64,000 nt of DNA from Cydia pomonella (lineage: Eukaryota; Arthropoda; Insecta; Lepidoptera; Tortricidae). The stretch's first letter is position 1, and each line of letters starts with the position of its first letter. The notes under the pieces were generated by a model, which made no database searches, was not told the DNA's origin, and worked only from the letters and a program-made list of their open reading frames with translations. The position numbers and the translations under genes were made by a program. The DNA lies in assembly GCF_033807575.1 (NCBI RefSeq), contig NC_084707.1, forward strand, positions 16,230,550-16,294,549, written 5' to 3'. Below are positions 46,050 through 58,400 of the stretch, one piece after another.

Positions 46050-46109
46050 GCCTGCTGAGACCGGTTCACGGGTATCTATTGCTGTACCCGTGATTGGGTT
46101 CTAGCAGGC
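46050..46109. repeat. 60-nt hairpin in the likely Schip1 3' UTR
   Basis: GCCTGCT pairs with AGCAGGC and TCACGGGTA with TACCCGTGA, with GAGACC/AGAACC partly pairing between. It lies about 240-300 nt after the Schip1 stop. Could be a MITE or an RNA element. Confidence 0.7.
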
Positions 46110-46345
46110 CTTCTACATGATATCAAACTATTCTAAAGAGCCTCTGCAATGTTGGCTTCGACCCCACACACGCCTCCCAAAGGTCCGGGACCCCACAGTC
46201 CCGAGATATAGAAATACATACAAATAATAATAAAAACTTAATTCTCTAGTTATAACCTGCCAATTCCAAGTGGAAACACCAGACAACCTCTGCTTGTGAA
46301 TGTATAATGATAACACAGCAAGTATCGTACCGTTGGTGGTAGCGT

Positions 46346-46427
46346 TTACTTGTGCACGAGCGAGGCGAGCCGCCGCACGCCCGACTTGCCCGAGCCCTTG
46401 GTCCTCTTCGTCTGTTCCTTCACACCC
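46346..46427 (-). CDS. Schip1: Schip1 terminal coding exon (exon 7)
   Basis: Acceptor TTCTTTTCAG, then a phase-2 join completing a Leu codon. Encodes GVKEQTKRTKGSGKSGVRR and LASLVHK, then TAA at 46346-46348. It is strongly basic and GC-rich. It follows an 8.6-kb intron. The identification rests on phase, acceptor and continuity of the frame; the short tail itself has no homology I can recall, so a different or additional last exon is possible. Confidence 0.82.
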
Positions 46428-49400
46428 CTGAAAAGAACAAAATGATAATTAGTGATACTTTTTAGGGTTCCGTAGTCAACTAGGAACCCTTACAGTTTCG
46501 CCATGTCCGTCTGTCTGTCTGTCCGAGGCTTTGCTCCGTGGTCGTTAGTGCTAAAAAGCTGAAATTTGGCATGGATATAGAAATCAATAAAGCCGACAAA
46601 GTCGTACAATAAAATCCAAAAATTTTTTTTAGAGTACCTCCCCTACACGTAAAGTGAGGGTAATTTTTTTTTTTACTTCAACCCTACAGTGGGATATTGT
46701 TGGAAAGGTCTTTCAAAAGTAATAGGGGTCTTCAACAAAAATTTTTTGATAAAGTGAATATATTCGGAGATAATCGCTCCGAAAGAAAAAAAAAGTGTCC
46801 CCCCCCTCTAACTTTTAAACCATAGGTCAAAAAAAAAATTAAAAAAATCGTGGAAGTAGAGCTTAAGGTGGTTCGATTTTCATACAAAAAACAATCGCTA
46901 TTAATTAATTAATTACACAATATTATTACATAAATAGTTGCGCATCTATCTACTTTCGAATATTCATTTGCGCTAAATTAATAGAAAAACTTTGTTTCAT
47001 ACAGAAATCATGCAATAATCAACGTTATATTTTTATAAATTTTACTTATGTGTGTGTGACAAATGTCGTGTACAAATACATTGCGGCGTTGCCACCCCGC
47101 CTCGGACGGCCATCGGCGCGACGTTGCGATGTTTGACGCGTTTTTAGCTGACTCTGTCGACACTGACACTCAGTGTGACCAGGCGTACGATAATTGTCGT
47201 ACATGTACGATAATTTGGGCCCCGGTATGACGTAATGTTCCAAAGAGCATTATCGTACACTAAAGTACTATAATTTCAGCCCTTGGATGATGCCACCTTA
47301 AAAGTCTAGTAATTTGAAGCAAAATATGACACTTTCTCTCAGAAATAGGCTAAAATTAGTATCTTTTGGGTGTTCGGCTCCTTGGTGTAAGTTTAAAGTT
47401 TAAAATGTCACAATTTCCTGTATACCATTTGAGTCTATCCCAAAAATACACAAACATAAACAGATTTTTTGCGCAATTTAGACGAAAATTGTCTTTTTTT
47501 ATTATTAATTGGAAATTTAAGCTTATTTTGCTAGACATTTTTAGGGGCTGCCTTTTTGATTGGCGTACGATATTTTTTTCAACGGTACAATAATATTGAC
47601 ACTCAAGTACGATAATTCTCTTCCGCTCACCTGGCAACACTGCTGAAACTTGACAGGATCTGGGGGCCTACCGCGAAAACCTAAATTCGCAAATTGCGGG
47701 GATCTTTCTCTTTTACTCTCACTAAGACGTAATTAGAGTGACAGAGAAAAATGCCCGAAATTGACGAATTTCGATTTTCCCGGTAGCCGCCCTGGTGCTT
47801 GAGGTACTTGATAGAAAACAACGCTGCCGCATGTTCTGAATTGTGATTTTATGTGTTTTTGGATTGAAAATGATAGCAACGTCTAAATCAAGTTACAAAA
47901 ATCATCGATATTCTGGTCCGCGAAAAACCAGGAAAAGTGTAACTGTAATTGGAGTCTACAAAAATGACCAATTCATAGAAAATATGACCTAGAAACTAGT
48001 TCACTTTTATAAAACTCAATTTTGCCCGAGATTGTACTTAGGCGAATACCTAAGGGAGCTAAGTGTATTGATCTTGAATAATTAGTTGGCTAATACATAT
48101 ATGACTCCAACATGATATGGACATTTACATCATAACTATTATACCTAGTTGGTTACTAAGTTCTGTTACTCGATTTCTTTCTTTCTTCCTAGCGTTGTCC
48201 CAGCATATTGCTACGGCTCAATGGAGCTTGGGGTCCGCTTTGACAACTAATCCCAAGATTTGGCGTAGGCACTAGTTTTTACGAAAGCCACTGCCATCTG
48301 ACCTTCCAACCCAGAGGGTAAAACTAAGCCTTGTTGGGATTAGTCCAGTTTCCTCACGATGTTTTCCTTCACCGAAAAGCGACTGGTAAATATCAAATGA
48401 TATCTGTTCTGAAGTTCTGGTACTCGATTTGCAACCTCTTTATTTCCGTTAAAACAAATGCTACCGAAAAAATAAAAAATTACATAATGTGGTGGATTTG
48501 TGAGCTATAATTATATACCACACATAACGCTTATCTCGTCGTATCTATAATGAATTGGGGCCTAAAAGAGAATCGTATTCCAATTTTTTGAAACGCTTGT
48601 ATTACTTTCTGTATTAACTAAAAGTTGCCTTAAAATTCAGCTTTTATACTAAAAACGGCTTTAAATATGTTAAATTAACAAAATATATTTTGACAGATGC
48701 TTTCGCGCCCAAAACGCTCTTTGAAAATTGTGTGACGTCACAGTTTATGGTTTGACACATAACTACATACACACGTAGAAGATACGAACTGTCAACTGAT
48801 ATTTGTCATTTGTTGTTAATCGCCTAACTGTCAACAGTGTCAATCCGAGAGTTGTGACGTCATCAGAATCTTCAATGACGTTTCGAGTTTGGTCACGTGA
48901 CGTGTGCCAAAAGATATTTTAAATTCAATATTTACAAAAATATGGTCATTACAGGTCCCCTAAAAGTAGTTTAACATGTTCTTATAATCCAAAAGAATTT
49001 TTTGGGATAAAATTATGCCCTAAGATTTGTAGATGGAAACAACCCTATTGCGTTGCACAAATGTGGGCACCCGCCAAACATGATTTTGAGTGTGTCATAC
49101 ACAGGGCTAACACAGATTCATTTCTGTGAAAAAGGTGTGAAAACCGGAAACTGGAAACCGTTCTCGAACCAATAGTGAAGCCCTTAAGCCACACCCTATT
49201 TCAAAACCAGCCATGGATCTTTGAACAGGACTCAGCTCCTGCACATAAAGCAAAAACAACTCAAGCCTGGTTTCGAAGGAACAAAATTGACTTTATTGCC
49301 CACGAAGACTGGCCGTCCTCCAGCCCGGACCTTAACCCCCTGGATTATGCCATATAGCAGGTTATTGAGGAGAAAGCCTGTGCTAAACCCCACACAAATC

Positions 49401-52400
49401 TTAACTCCCTCAAGCGGGCCATAGTTAAGACAGTGACGGAATTAGACACGACAATCGTGCGTGCCGCTATTGATGACTGGCCTCGTCGTTTGAGGGCCTG
49501 TGTCAAAGCCAGAGGAGGCGATTTTGAATGATATTGACATATGTAATTCCTGATTTTGTGTACTTCATTTTAATATATACTTTATTAAACTTTTGTTGGT
49601 ATATTTTATGTAGATAAAGATTAATGCAGTAACAGAATTTAATAACCAACTAGGTAGAAAACAATGCAATACATAAACACATAAATTGGATATGATGTGA
49701 TCCGTTGAATGAAATTGACAATAAATAAAATAAATAAATAATTTTCTATCTCTAGGCATTGTGTGAAACTTCTAGTTGTGTCAAAATATCGGGAAATCAA
49801 TAATATAAACAAACATGGTAAATATCTCATTTCTTTTTATAATGGTTATAAATAGAAGGCCATGCAATTTTGTAACTCACTGTAATTTAATTAAATGTAT
49901 CGTAAAAAAAATTTTTTAATTCTACTGTAAAATAGTACCTACTTTTTTAAAGGCTGGGCAGTAAGGGATTGCTTTAATTTCAGAACAAAACAGCGTTTTT
50001 TTTTTGAAAAAAAATCCGGAAAATCTGTCTTACAAATTTGGACTTTCTTAGGTTCATTCTACTTAGAATCTTCTCCACCCTAGCATTAAAAAAATATATC
50101 CTAAAATATCCATACCATTACGTCACATTTTAGTGTGAAAGAAATTTCAATGTAAAACTAAAATTTCAATACAAATTTTCGGTTTTTTTAACACAAGGAC
50201 TGATTATGCTAGTGATTCTGAGTTGGAAGAACCCAAAAATATCATGATGTGTGAGAATCAGATTTTTAATATTTTTATGGAAAACGCTCATATTTTTCAT
50301 AAAATAATTTATTAATAAAAGGTACTTGATAATACTGATAACAAAAAAAAAATTTAATGAGTCTCGAACCCACATCCTCTTGCATGTATTTCCACGTACA
50401 TACCGCAACGCTATTGAAGCCTACTCACGCTGTGCCAAATTGTCTACTACAAGGATCCCAGTAAGACTGTTTGAATGTGTGAGTGATACTTAGAAATAGA
50501 GTCAAAAAACATTCTGTCGACATTAAGGGGTAGTTTTTGTACAATGAAGTGTTCAATGTTTGTTGTAATAGTTCAATATTTATTTAAAGAGTGCGCTAAA
50601 CATAATTTACAGTATAGAAATACCAAGACTACTCCACAAAAAAATTAAAACTCAAAATTTGCAATTGTGGCGCCATCTAGTGAGGTTTAAGCTTTGGGTA
50701 ACCTAGTCGAACCACCTTAAGAAAGAAATTAAATGAAAACTATAGCGGACATGATCAGTTTAGTTGTTTTTCAGTTATCGCAAAAACTTTCCCCTTTATA
50801 GTAAAAAAACGTACATCCACAGTTCATCCCTTGGTTAACAATCTACTATACTTCAAGCTCCAGTTTAGCTTATTGTGACGGAAGAATAACTACGGAGCCC
50901 TACTCTGAGCATGGCTCGACATGCTCTTGGCCGATTTATTTTTATACACATATCGACCTAGCCCGAAATTAAGCAAAGCTATAATTAAGCATAGTATACT
51001 ATGGGTATGGGTACTAAGCGATGATGTATTTGTATATAGATAAATACATACTTATATTCATAGAAAAAAACCCATGACTCAGGAATAAATATCTGTGTTC
51101 ATCACACAAATAAATGACCTTACCGGGATTCGAACTCGACACCATTGGCTTCATACACACATCCACTATACTCTGTATCTTTAGGTATTTAAATAAAGTA
51201 GTTATAACATTTATTGGTTGACCAACCAAATACAAAACCGCCTGGATCTGTCACTGAACGACCCGACTTTATCCTATATTATTTGATCATGTATTGAGGG
51301 TAGATTTTGTTTACTTTTATTTAAATACCAAAAGATACAGAGTATAGGCCAGACCGGTCGTCTGACTACTGAAAGGATATTGAACTGAGTTTTTCAAAAG
51401 GTGCTTTGGGATAATATGTAATAAAAATCCCTAATAACTACTAAACTAGAAGCGCTTTCTACTAAAGCATCAGTAAGCAAAACACCTTGGTATAGCCTGC
51501 CCCATTTCTAAGATCAAGTTTGCCATACATTTACTATGGCATACTTGATCTTAGAAAAACGGACAGACTAGTCGTAGTAGTAGCGTAAGTGTTGCCAAAT
51601 ATGAAACTTCTGGTGGTGGTGCCTCAGTGGTGAATTTTTAAAACTAACCCGGGATCTAAGATTCAGTATAAGAAGTATATACCTTCTTCTGAAATTTATT
51701 GGTGATAAGGAATAATTGATAGATAATATTCACATTGACACATTGCAGATAAGTTGCCTAGTCAGTATTAAATAGTTAATTTTACATCTAAAATCTTGGC
51801 AACCATGGACTTGTTCAACTTTTAAATAAGGCAACCTATTACAGTTAGATTAATTGTAAGTATAAAATAAGCCTCCATTTGATATAACATACGATTAAAT
51901 AACAGATGAAGGTATATTAACACCGGAAGTATAGATTAAGGAAAATACTGACTAAACGCAATATAACTAGACCACCTGTGTGCAATGTGCTTTGTCGCGT
52001 GCAATAAGGACGAGATTTGCTTGTATCTTTATACGAATAACCTGCATGTCAAGGCGTCCTTATGGCAAGCGGCAAAGTGAAACGTTTTGCTGAACGCGGT
52101 CATATATTATTTAACTTTTATACCTTATCACTAATAAATAACAGAACAGATGAGGGTATTTATTCCTTATAACGTGCCTCCCACTATAGTTTACGTAGTA
52201 CGTAGATTTATAAGTAAGTAAATACAATTCAAACCTTTGCAATATTTATTTCAATTAGTATTTTAATAATAACTTGAAGCTGAAGCTTAATAGTACATTA
52301 CGATAAAAGTGCGAAAAATAGGTAATTCGAAACGAGTGGTGATAAATGAAAACACGACCGAAGGGAGTGTTTTAAATCGACACGAGTTGCGAATTACCTA

Positions 52401-55400
52401 TTCGCACATGTATCGTACAATGTTTTACAGTACATATGGCCCTTTAAATGTTCGACAGAGTAACGTAATATGCAAATTTTCGCACTAGTGCGGTAAAGTA
52501 GCACCATATGTACTGTAAAATTAAAATTAGGACCTGCCGAAATTTGAAGACTATCCCCTCTATTCATAAAACTTAACAGACCTCTGTTAAAGTTCGTCCC
52601 TTTCTAACAAACGCAAATATCAAAACAACGGATAAGGACAAACGAGTATCAATGGCTTGTTAGACTTAACATGCGTTTATGAATAGCGCTATATGTATGC
52701 TAGTGAGGATGGATTAACCACTGGACTATTGGATGATATCCTTAAGAGGCCTTACTCCTACAGACGAGGGTATTTTGCAAAATACTTCCTTTTTTGTTCA
52801 AAATAACAACGTAACTATAGGGCTGTTGCATAATTATTTTCCCACTTTGAAAGAAAACTATTTTTTTTTGTACTATTTATTTATTGAAACAATCAATCGA
52901 CAATATAATCACCATCATTATCTAGAACATGTTACCATCTGCTAGGCAAAATTTCAATACCCCTGGCCCAGAATGAAAGTGGCTGAGAGGCAAAGAAGTT
53001 GGCAAGGTAATGTTTTAGGTCGCCAGAATTTTCGAATTTCTTTTTACGAAAATGCTGTTTCAAAGCCCGAAAAAGATGATAGTCGGAAGGTGCTGGATCA
53101 GAGCTATAAGGTGGGTGAGGTATTGTTGTCCAACCGAGCTCCTCTAGAAATTTACAGGTTATTTTCGCCGTATGTGGTCGTGCATTATCATGAAGTAATG
53201 ATACTACAAGACGTTTTGGCCTTTTTTCTCTAACAGCGTTCGCCAACTTTTGTAGTTGATTCACGTAGGCTTCGGCATTGATAGTCTGATGGTCCTCCAG
53301 TAACTCCCACAGCAACATTCCTTGCGAATCCCAGAAAACTGACAAGAGAAGTTTCTGGCCATGCGGACTGCTTTTCGGCTGTGTTGGTGGCCGTTTATCG
53401 GAAGGCATCCAAAAGGCTTTTCGTGTAACGTTCTCGTACAAGACCCAGGACTCGTCTCCAGTGATGATTGACTCCAGGAAGCTCTTTCTTTGGGGGCGCA
53501 ACAGCAGACTTTCACAAATGTTGACACGTAATGCACGTTGAGCATCGGTCAACGCATGAGGCGTCCATCTTGACAAAACTTTACGGTAACCCATCGACTG
53601 CAGATGGCGATCAATGGTACTGTATTGATAGTTCAGAGTTTTCTCTAAATCCCTGGTGGTGGAATCCTTATGCAACTCAAGCTCGCGCCGCAATGCTTCT
53701 TCGTCAAAACTGACGGGGCGACCAGTATGAGGAATGTCTTTTAGACTTGTGTCTCCTTCATTAAAGCGCTGGAACCAATTTCGTACTGTGCGATCGGTAG
53801 TAGTGTTTTGGCCAAAAGCAGTGTTAATCTTATTTGGAGTTTCCCTCGAACTGGTTCCCAATTGGTGTTCATATAAGTAAATCGCAAGAAGATGTTGTTG
53901 GTCCATTTTTTCGAATTTAACTAAATCTCTGTAACAAGCCCGCTCTTATATACCCTATGTGAAAGATTCGAGAACATTCTACTACATACTAGATTTATTC
54001 TAGAATATTCCCGTGAGTACTAAAAATATCAACAAAAAAAAATTATGCAACAACCCAATATTAGCATTTCTTCAAAAACTGATAATGTCATTAGCAATAC
54101 ATATCAATCGTACACGCTACTACAACGAAACGCTATGTGTATCTCTATCGCACTAATATGCGCAAACGATTGGCATCTTCGCTAGGCACCATGGGTGCAT
54201 AGCCAACATTCCAATCATTTACGCTACGACAACGAAACGCTGTCTCTCTATCACACTAATATGCGCAAACGATTGGCATCTTGGCTAGGCACCCTGGGTG
54301 CTTAGTCACCACAATTCAAGCTATACAATTCATGCTGTGACCTTTCTGCAAATTTAGCCATAAGCGCATGTTCTTTATTTATACCTGCAGTAATTTACTA
54401 TCTCCTTCATTTTCCATTGGAGTGAAAGAGATAGAATACTTAAGAACAAGGATTATAGGTTGGTAGAAATAATAAACAAAATACTTAATTCGCAAAGGAT
54501 AATACATTCCACATCTGTTGTTTTGGACTCATGGACTAAAACAAAACAGTCCTTATGTAATAGTCTCTGGTTATACGTATGTATATTATCGTAACACATA
54601 AACTCTTAATTGCTACTACTGTGCATATAAAATAAAATAAAGAGTGCCCATATAACACTTAAACTAATGTTGCTTGTCATTATAATGAAAATTATCAAGA
54701 TTATTCTTGTTTACATCGATACGCGCGTCGCGTTGCCGGCGCTCGCGGACCGAGCGCCAACGCCATCTATCGAGCGTTATTTCGCGAAATCGGAGAACGT
54801 TCTAAGGTATAAGGGCTCTTAACGCCTGTTCAAATAAAACAGTACAAATATTTAAATTTAAAGACTATTCTGACTTAATATCTTTACATATGAGGAATCT
54901 AATTATCCAGAGGCAGCACCCGTCATGGTGTAAGGACTATTGAAGTTAATGGAATCTGAAGCACACTAGGGTATTAGCATAATGGTTTTGATTATTATAG
55001 CAACTCACAGGTAGCGGGTGAGGTCCTCGATGTCGACGAGCATGGAGTCCTGCCCCATGTGCAGCTCGTCGCGCGCCATCAGCAGCTGCACGAGAGATTC
55101 GTTTAGCGACTCGATCTGTGAGTGCAGCTCGTTCACCACCACCTGAAACGTTAATTATTACTTTAGTACATAATATTAACTGATTTTTATCGAATTCAAA
55201 CTGTCGTGAGTCATACTAATATTAATCTAATTTTAAGGTTTAACTCGCGTGCTTTTAGTCACTTTCTTTAGTTTTAGTTTTGTTTATCCTAAAAAATCAT
55301 ATTTTGACGTGTGAGTGGGATAAAGAAAGAAGTTGACTGGCTTTAAAATTAAATAAATAAATATTATAAGGCATTATTACACGAATTGACTACGTCCCAC

Positions 55401-58400
55401 AGTAAGCTCATTAAGGCTTGTGTTGTGGGTACTTAGACAATGATATATACATAATATATAAATAAATACATAGAAAACTCCTATGACTCAGGAACAAATA
55501 TTTGTGTTCATCACACAAATAAATGCCCTTACCAGGATTTGAACCCGGGACCATCGGCTTCATAGGCAGGGTCACTACCCACTAGGTCAGACCGGTCGTC
55601 AATTATGATATTGAGTAAAATTATCCTAATGTTTCTAAATTGTTCGAACTACGCAAAAGATATACTTTTTAGTTATATTCTATAATCTTAACTTCTATAA
55701 ACATTATTTGGTACATAGTTAACTTATCTTTGTCTAGGACATAGATTATACACCTTACCTACCTAATCTTGTTTTACAATACTTTTTTGGGGTTCCGTAC
55801 CCAAAAGGTAAAACGGGACCCTATTACTAAGACTACTCTGTCCATCCGTCCGTCCGTGCGTCCGTCCGTCTGTCACCAGGCTGTATCTCATGAACCGTGA
55901 TTTTCACAGATGATGTACCTATTTCTGTTGCCGCTATAACCTCTTCTTCTTCCTCGCGTTGTCCCGGCATATTACTCTGTAGTTTTTACGAAAGCGACTG
56001 CCATCTGACCTTCCAACCCAGAGGGTAAACTAGGCCTTGAGGGGATTAGTCCGGTTTCCTCACCAAATACCAAATGATATTTCGTACATAAGTTTCGAAA
56101 AACTCATTGGTACGAGTTGTGGTTTGAACCCGCGACCTCCAAATTGCAAGTCGCACGCTCTTACCGCTAGGCCACCAGCGCTTTGCCGCCATAACAACAA
56201 ATACTAAAAAGTACGGAACCCTCGGTGGGCGAGTCCGACTCGCACTTGTCCGGTTTTTTTATTACATTAATAACACAGATCTCTTATGACCTTTATTGTA
56301 GTTTATGTAAGTACTACTACAGTTCGTGTCAAGATGACGCGCAGATTTGTCACCTTAACCTTAACCTTTAATAACATGACGTCGTGAATGGCACGATCTA
56401 GGGTAATTAACCAACTTAATTACTAAAATAACTCATTATTAACAAAAATAAAATAATATTCGGCAGTAAACAACGTCTGCTGATAAATAGTTACTTAACA
56501 AAACAGAAGTCTACGTGACACCATTATAAAGTTAGGAAACACGCAACAAAAACACCTATTGTTTTATTTTACGAACCGCCGCACGCCAAGAACAAAATCA
56601 AGGTCAATAACGTACAAAAGACTAGTCATAACTGTAGCCGCGAGTACTACTATACTATGCGGGTAAACTAGCCACTTCCGGATTATACGGTACCTAATGG
56701 TCATCGAATCCCTTATTCAACACTGCCTTTAAAAAATTGAGAGGCTTTTGTCGCGCGTATAAAACAAGCATCTACTATGGAAATTTGTATTAACAGCTAC
56801 GTTTGTTATGTACATTATGCTGCCTATTATGGTGTATGTGCCTAATGTCTGACTATTTTTTATACGTAGAACTTCTAAGTACGTAAGTCTTCTTTCACTC
56901 TCACTGAGCGTAAGCGTGATCAAGCGTGTCCACACAGAGCGAGTATACGCGCGAGGAAATTTCCTCACGCATAAATAAACCTCTCGCCTATCGAAATACA
57001 AGTGCGTGCCCGGTAGCGCGGATATCGTGAAATTGAAATCCCTCAAACATGATATTGCCGATTTTTAGTAGCAATTTTCACATATTTTTAGCTTCTGTGT
57101 CTGTGCATGATTTGCTACAAAATTTTTAAGTGCATTTTACCTATGTATTTGATTTTTTCAATCGAGCGAAAGTCAAAAACTCAGGATTCGAATCAATACA
57201 GTCCAAGTCGAGAAAGGCCTCAAGATTACTAATTAAATTGATGGCAGTCGTATTGTGATCCGAAAAAGCGCTACGACTTTTTAAAAACTCAGTTTTCTGA
57301 ATCTACTGCACCTTAACAACAGAATTTATAACGAAAGCTTGTACCTTGTACATATGGAAAAACTAAATAACATCTAATCTGAAAAGTACAGCTAACATAA
57401 ATCGAATGATTTTTTTATTTTCCTATTAATAGAAATACTACATAAATCCACTAATACCCATTTTACCCAGTACCCAGTGTGGTAAAATCCGGTAAGGATG
57501 TTCTAGAGAAACCGACTAGCTTTATTTTACCTGGTTTAAGTGCGTTTAGGTTAAATATACATTTTAGAACATAAGTCAATAACATAAGGTTTCTAACTGA
57601 ACAGTTACTTATTAATAAATTTACTTTATTTATGGATGTGTCAATGTGTAAATACGATCAGATTGGCGGTAATCAACGAATTACGACCGTGACGCTGCCT
57701 ACACCCTGCACACTTTCTGCACCTCATTACACACTTGGCAGAACCCGCTACACGGTCTATCTAATCTAGACGAGGAAATCTAGGTGCAGATATACAGATA
57801 CCTTTACACATTTCCTGTCAAAATCAGTACATAATTCTACGCTACTGAACGTGTCAATGTTGTATAGATAATACGTACATGGGTATATTCAAAACGTAAA
57901 TCAGTTTTCGAACAGTTTTAAGGATTATAATGAACTATATTTACAGTATTTTTAATGGGAAATTAAGTTTGCCTGAGTGTTCTCGGTAACCCGGATATTA
58001 ATATATTAAATCAGTACGTTAAGCAGGTGTTTTGATAGCGTACGCAAATACGCACTAACTACAGTCGATCTTGGCCGGTTTACGCCACAAGTGGTCACGC
58101 GGGGCGAGGCGTCGGTATGCTTTGTTACCATCAAATCGTACTGGGACGGTCTCCGGTCGACGTTTGTATTGGCACTTGATGCATGTTGCCTACGAAAATC
58201 AACCACATGCGATATCTGTGTGAGCGATAACAGAGGCAGCGTGGTACTTGCGTGTAGTTGTCGATCGGAACGTTTAGCGTTTAGCCAGAGATAAGGACTA
58301 AGCCGACTACAACATTACAATTTAGGGACCTTCCAGTTGGCGCCTAGTCAGCGCCATACTGCTAGCGTCACGATGCCGTTGTGGCAAGCAGCCATAGCGT

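Larger units (their letters stand above)
46867..50716. mobile_element. TTAA-target element, 3850 bp (piggyBac-like or novel)
   Basis: Ends are the 10-bp inverted repeat GGTGGTTCGA, flanked on both sides by TTAA (46863-46866 and 50717-50720). The target is a known sequence, the GGTTCCGTA repeat, and paralogues show the unoccupied site with a single TTAA, which proves precise insertion. TTAA duplication is typical of piggyBac, but piggyBac ends usually start CCC, so the assignment is open. No piggyBac transposase was recognised. The interior carries a hAT-like MITE (47171-47642), another MITE (47662-47792), a SINE (48178-48410), a Tc1-like transposase remnant (49030-49531) and a tRNA-like sequence (50338-50440). 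Confidence 0.85.
46459..50935 (+). repeat. GGTTCCGTA / (GTCT)n repeat, copy 5, split by the TTAA element
   Basis: Left part 46459-46866 and right part 50717-50935 together equal the other copies. The left part has about 3.5 tetranucleotide units and ends GTAGAGCTTAA; the right part resumes TTAAGAAAGAAATTAAATG. The split is at the CTTAAG that is intact in the copies at 311, 15384 and 21823. Confidence 0.9.

Noticed and set aside
53261..53545. Other-frame ORFs within the mariner gene
   Set aside because: Shadows of the transposase frame.
58006..58294. Frames on both strands in Schip1 intron 5 as an alternative exon
   Set aside because: Neither shows SCHIP1-like sequence or phase-compatible splice sites that I could support.
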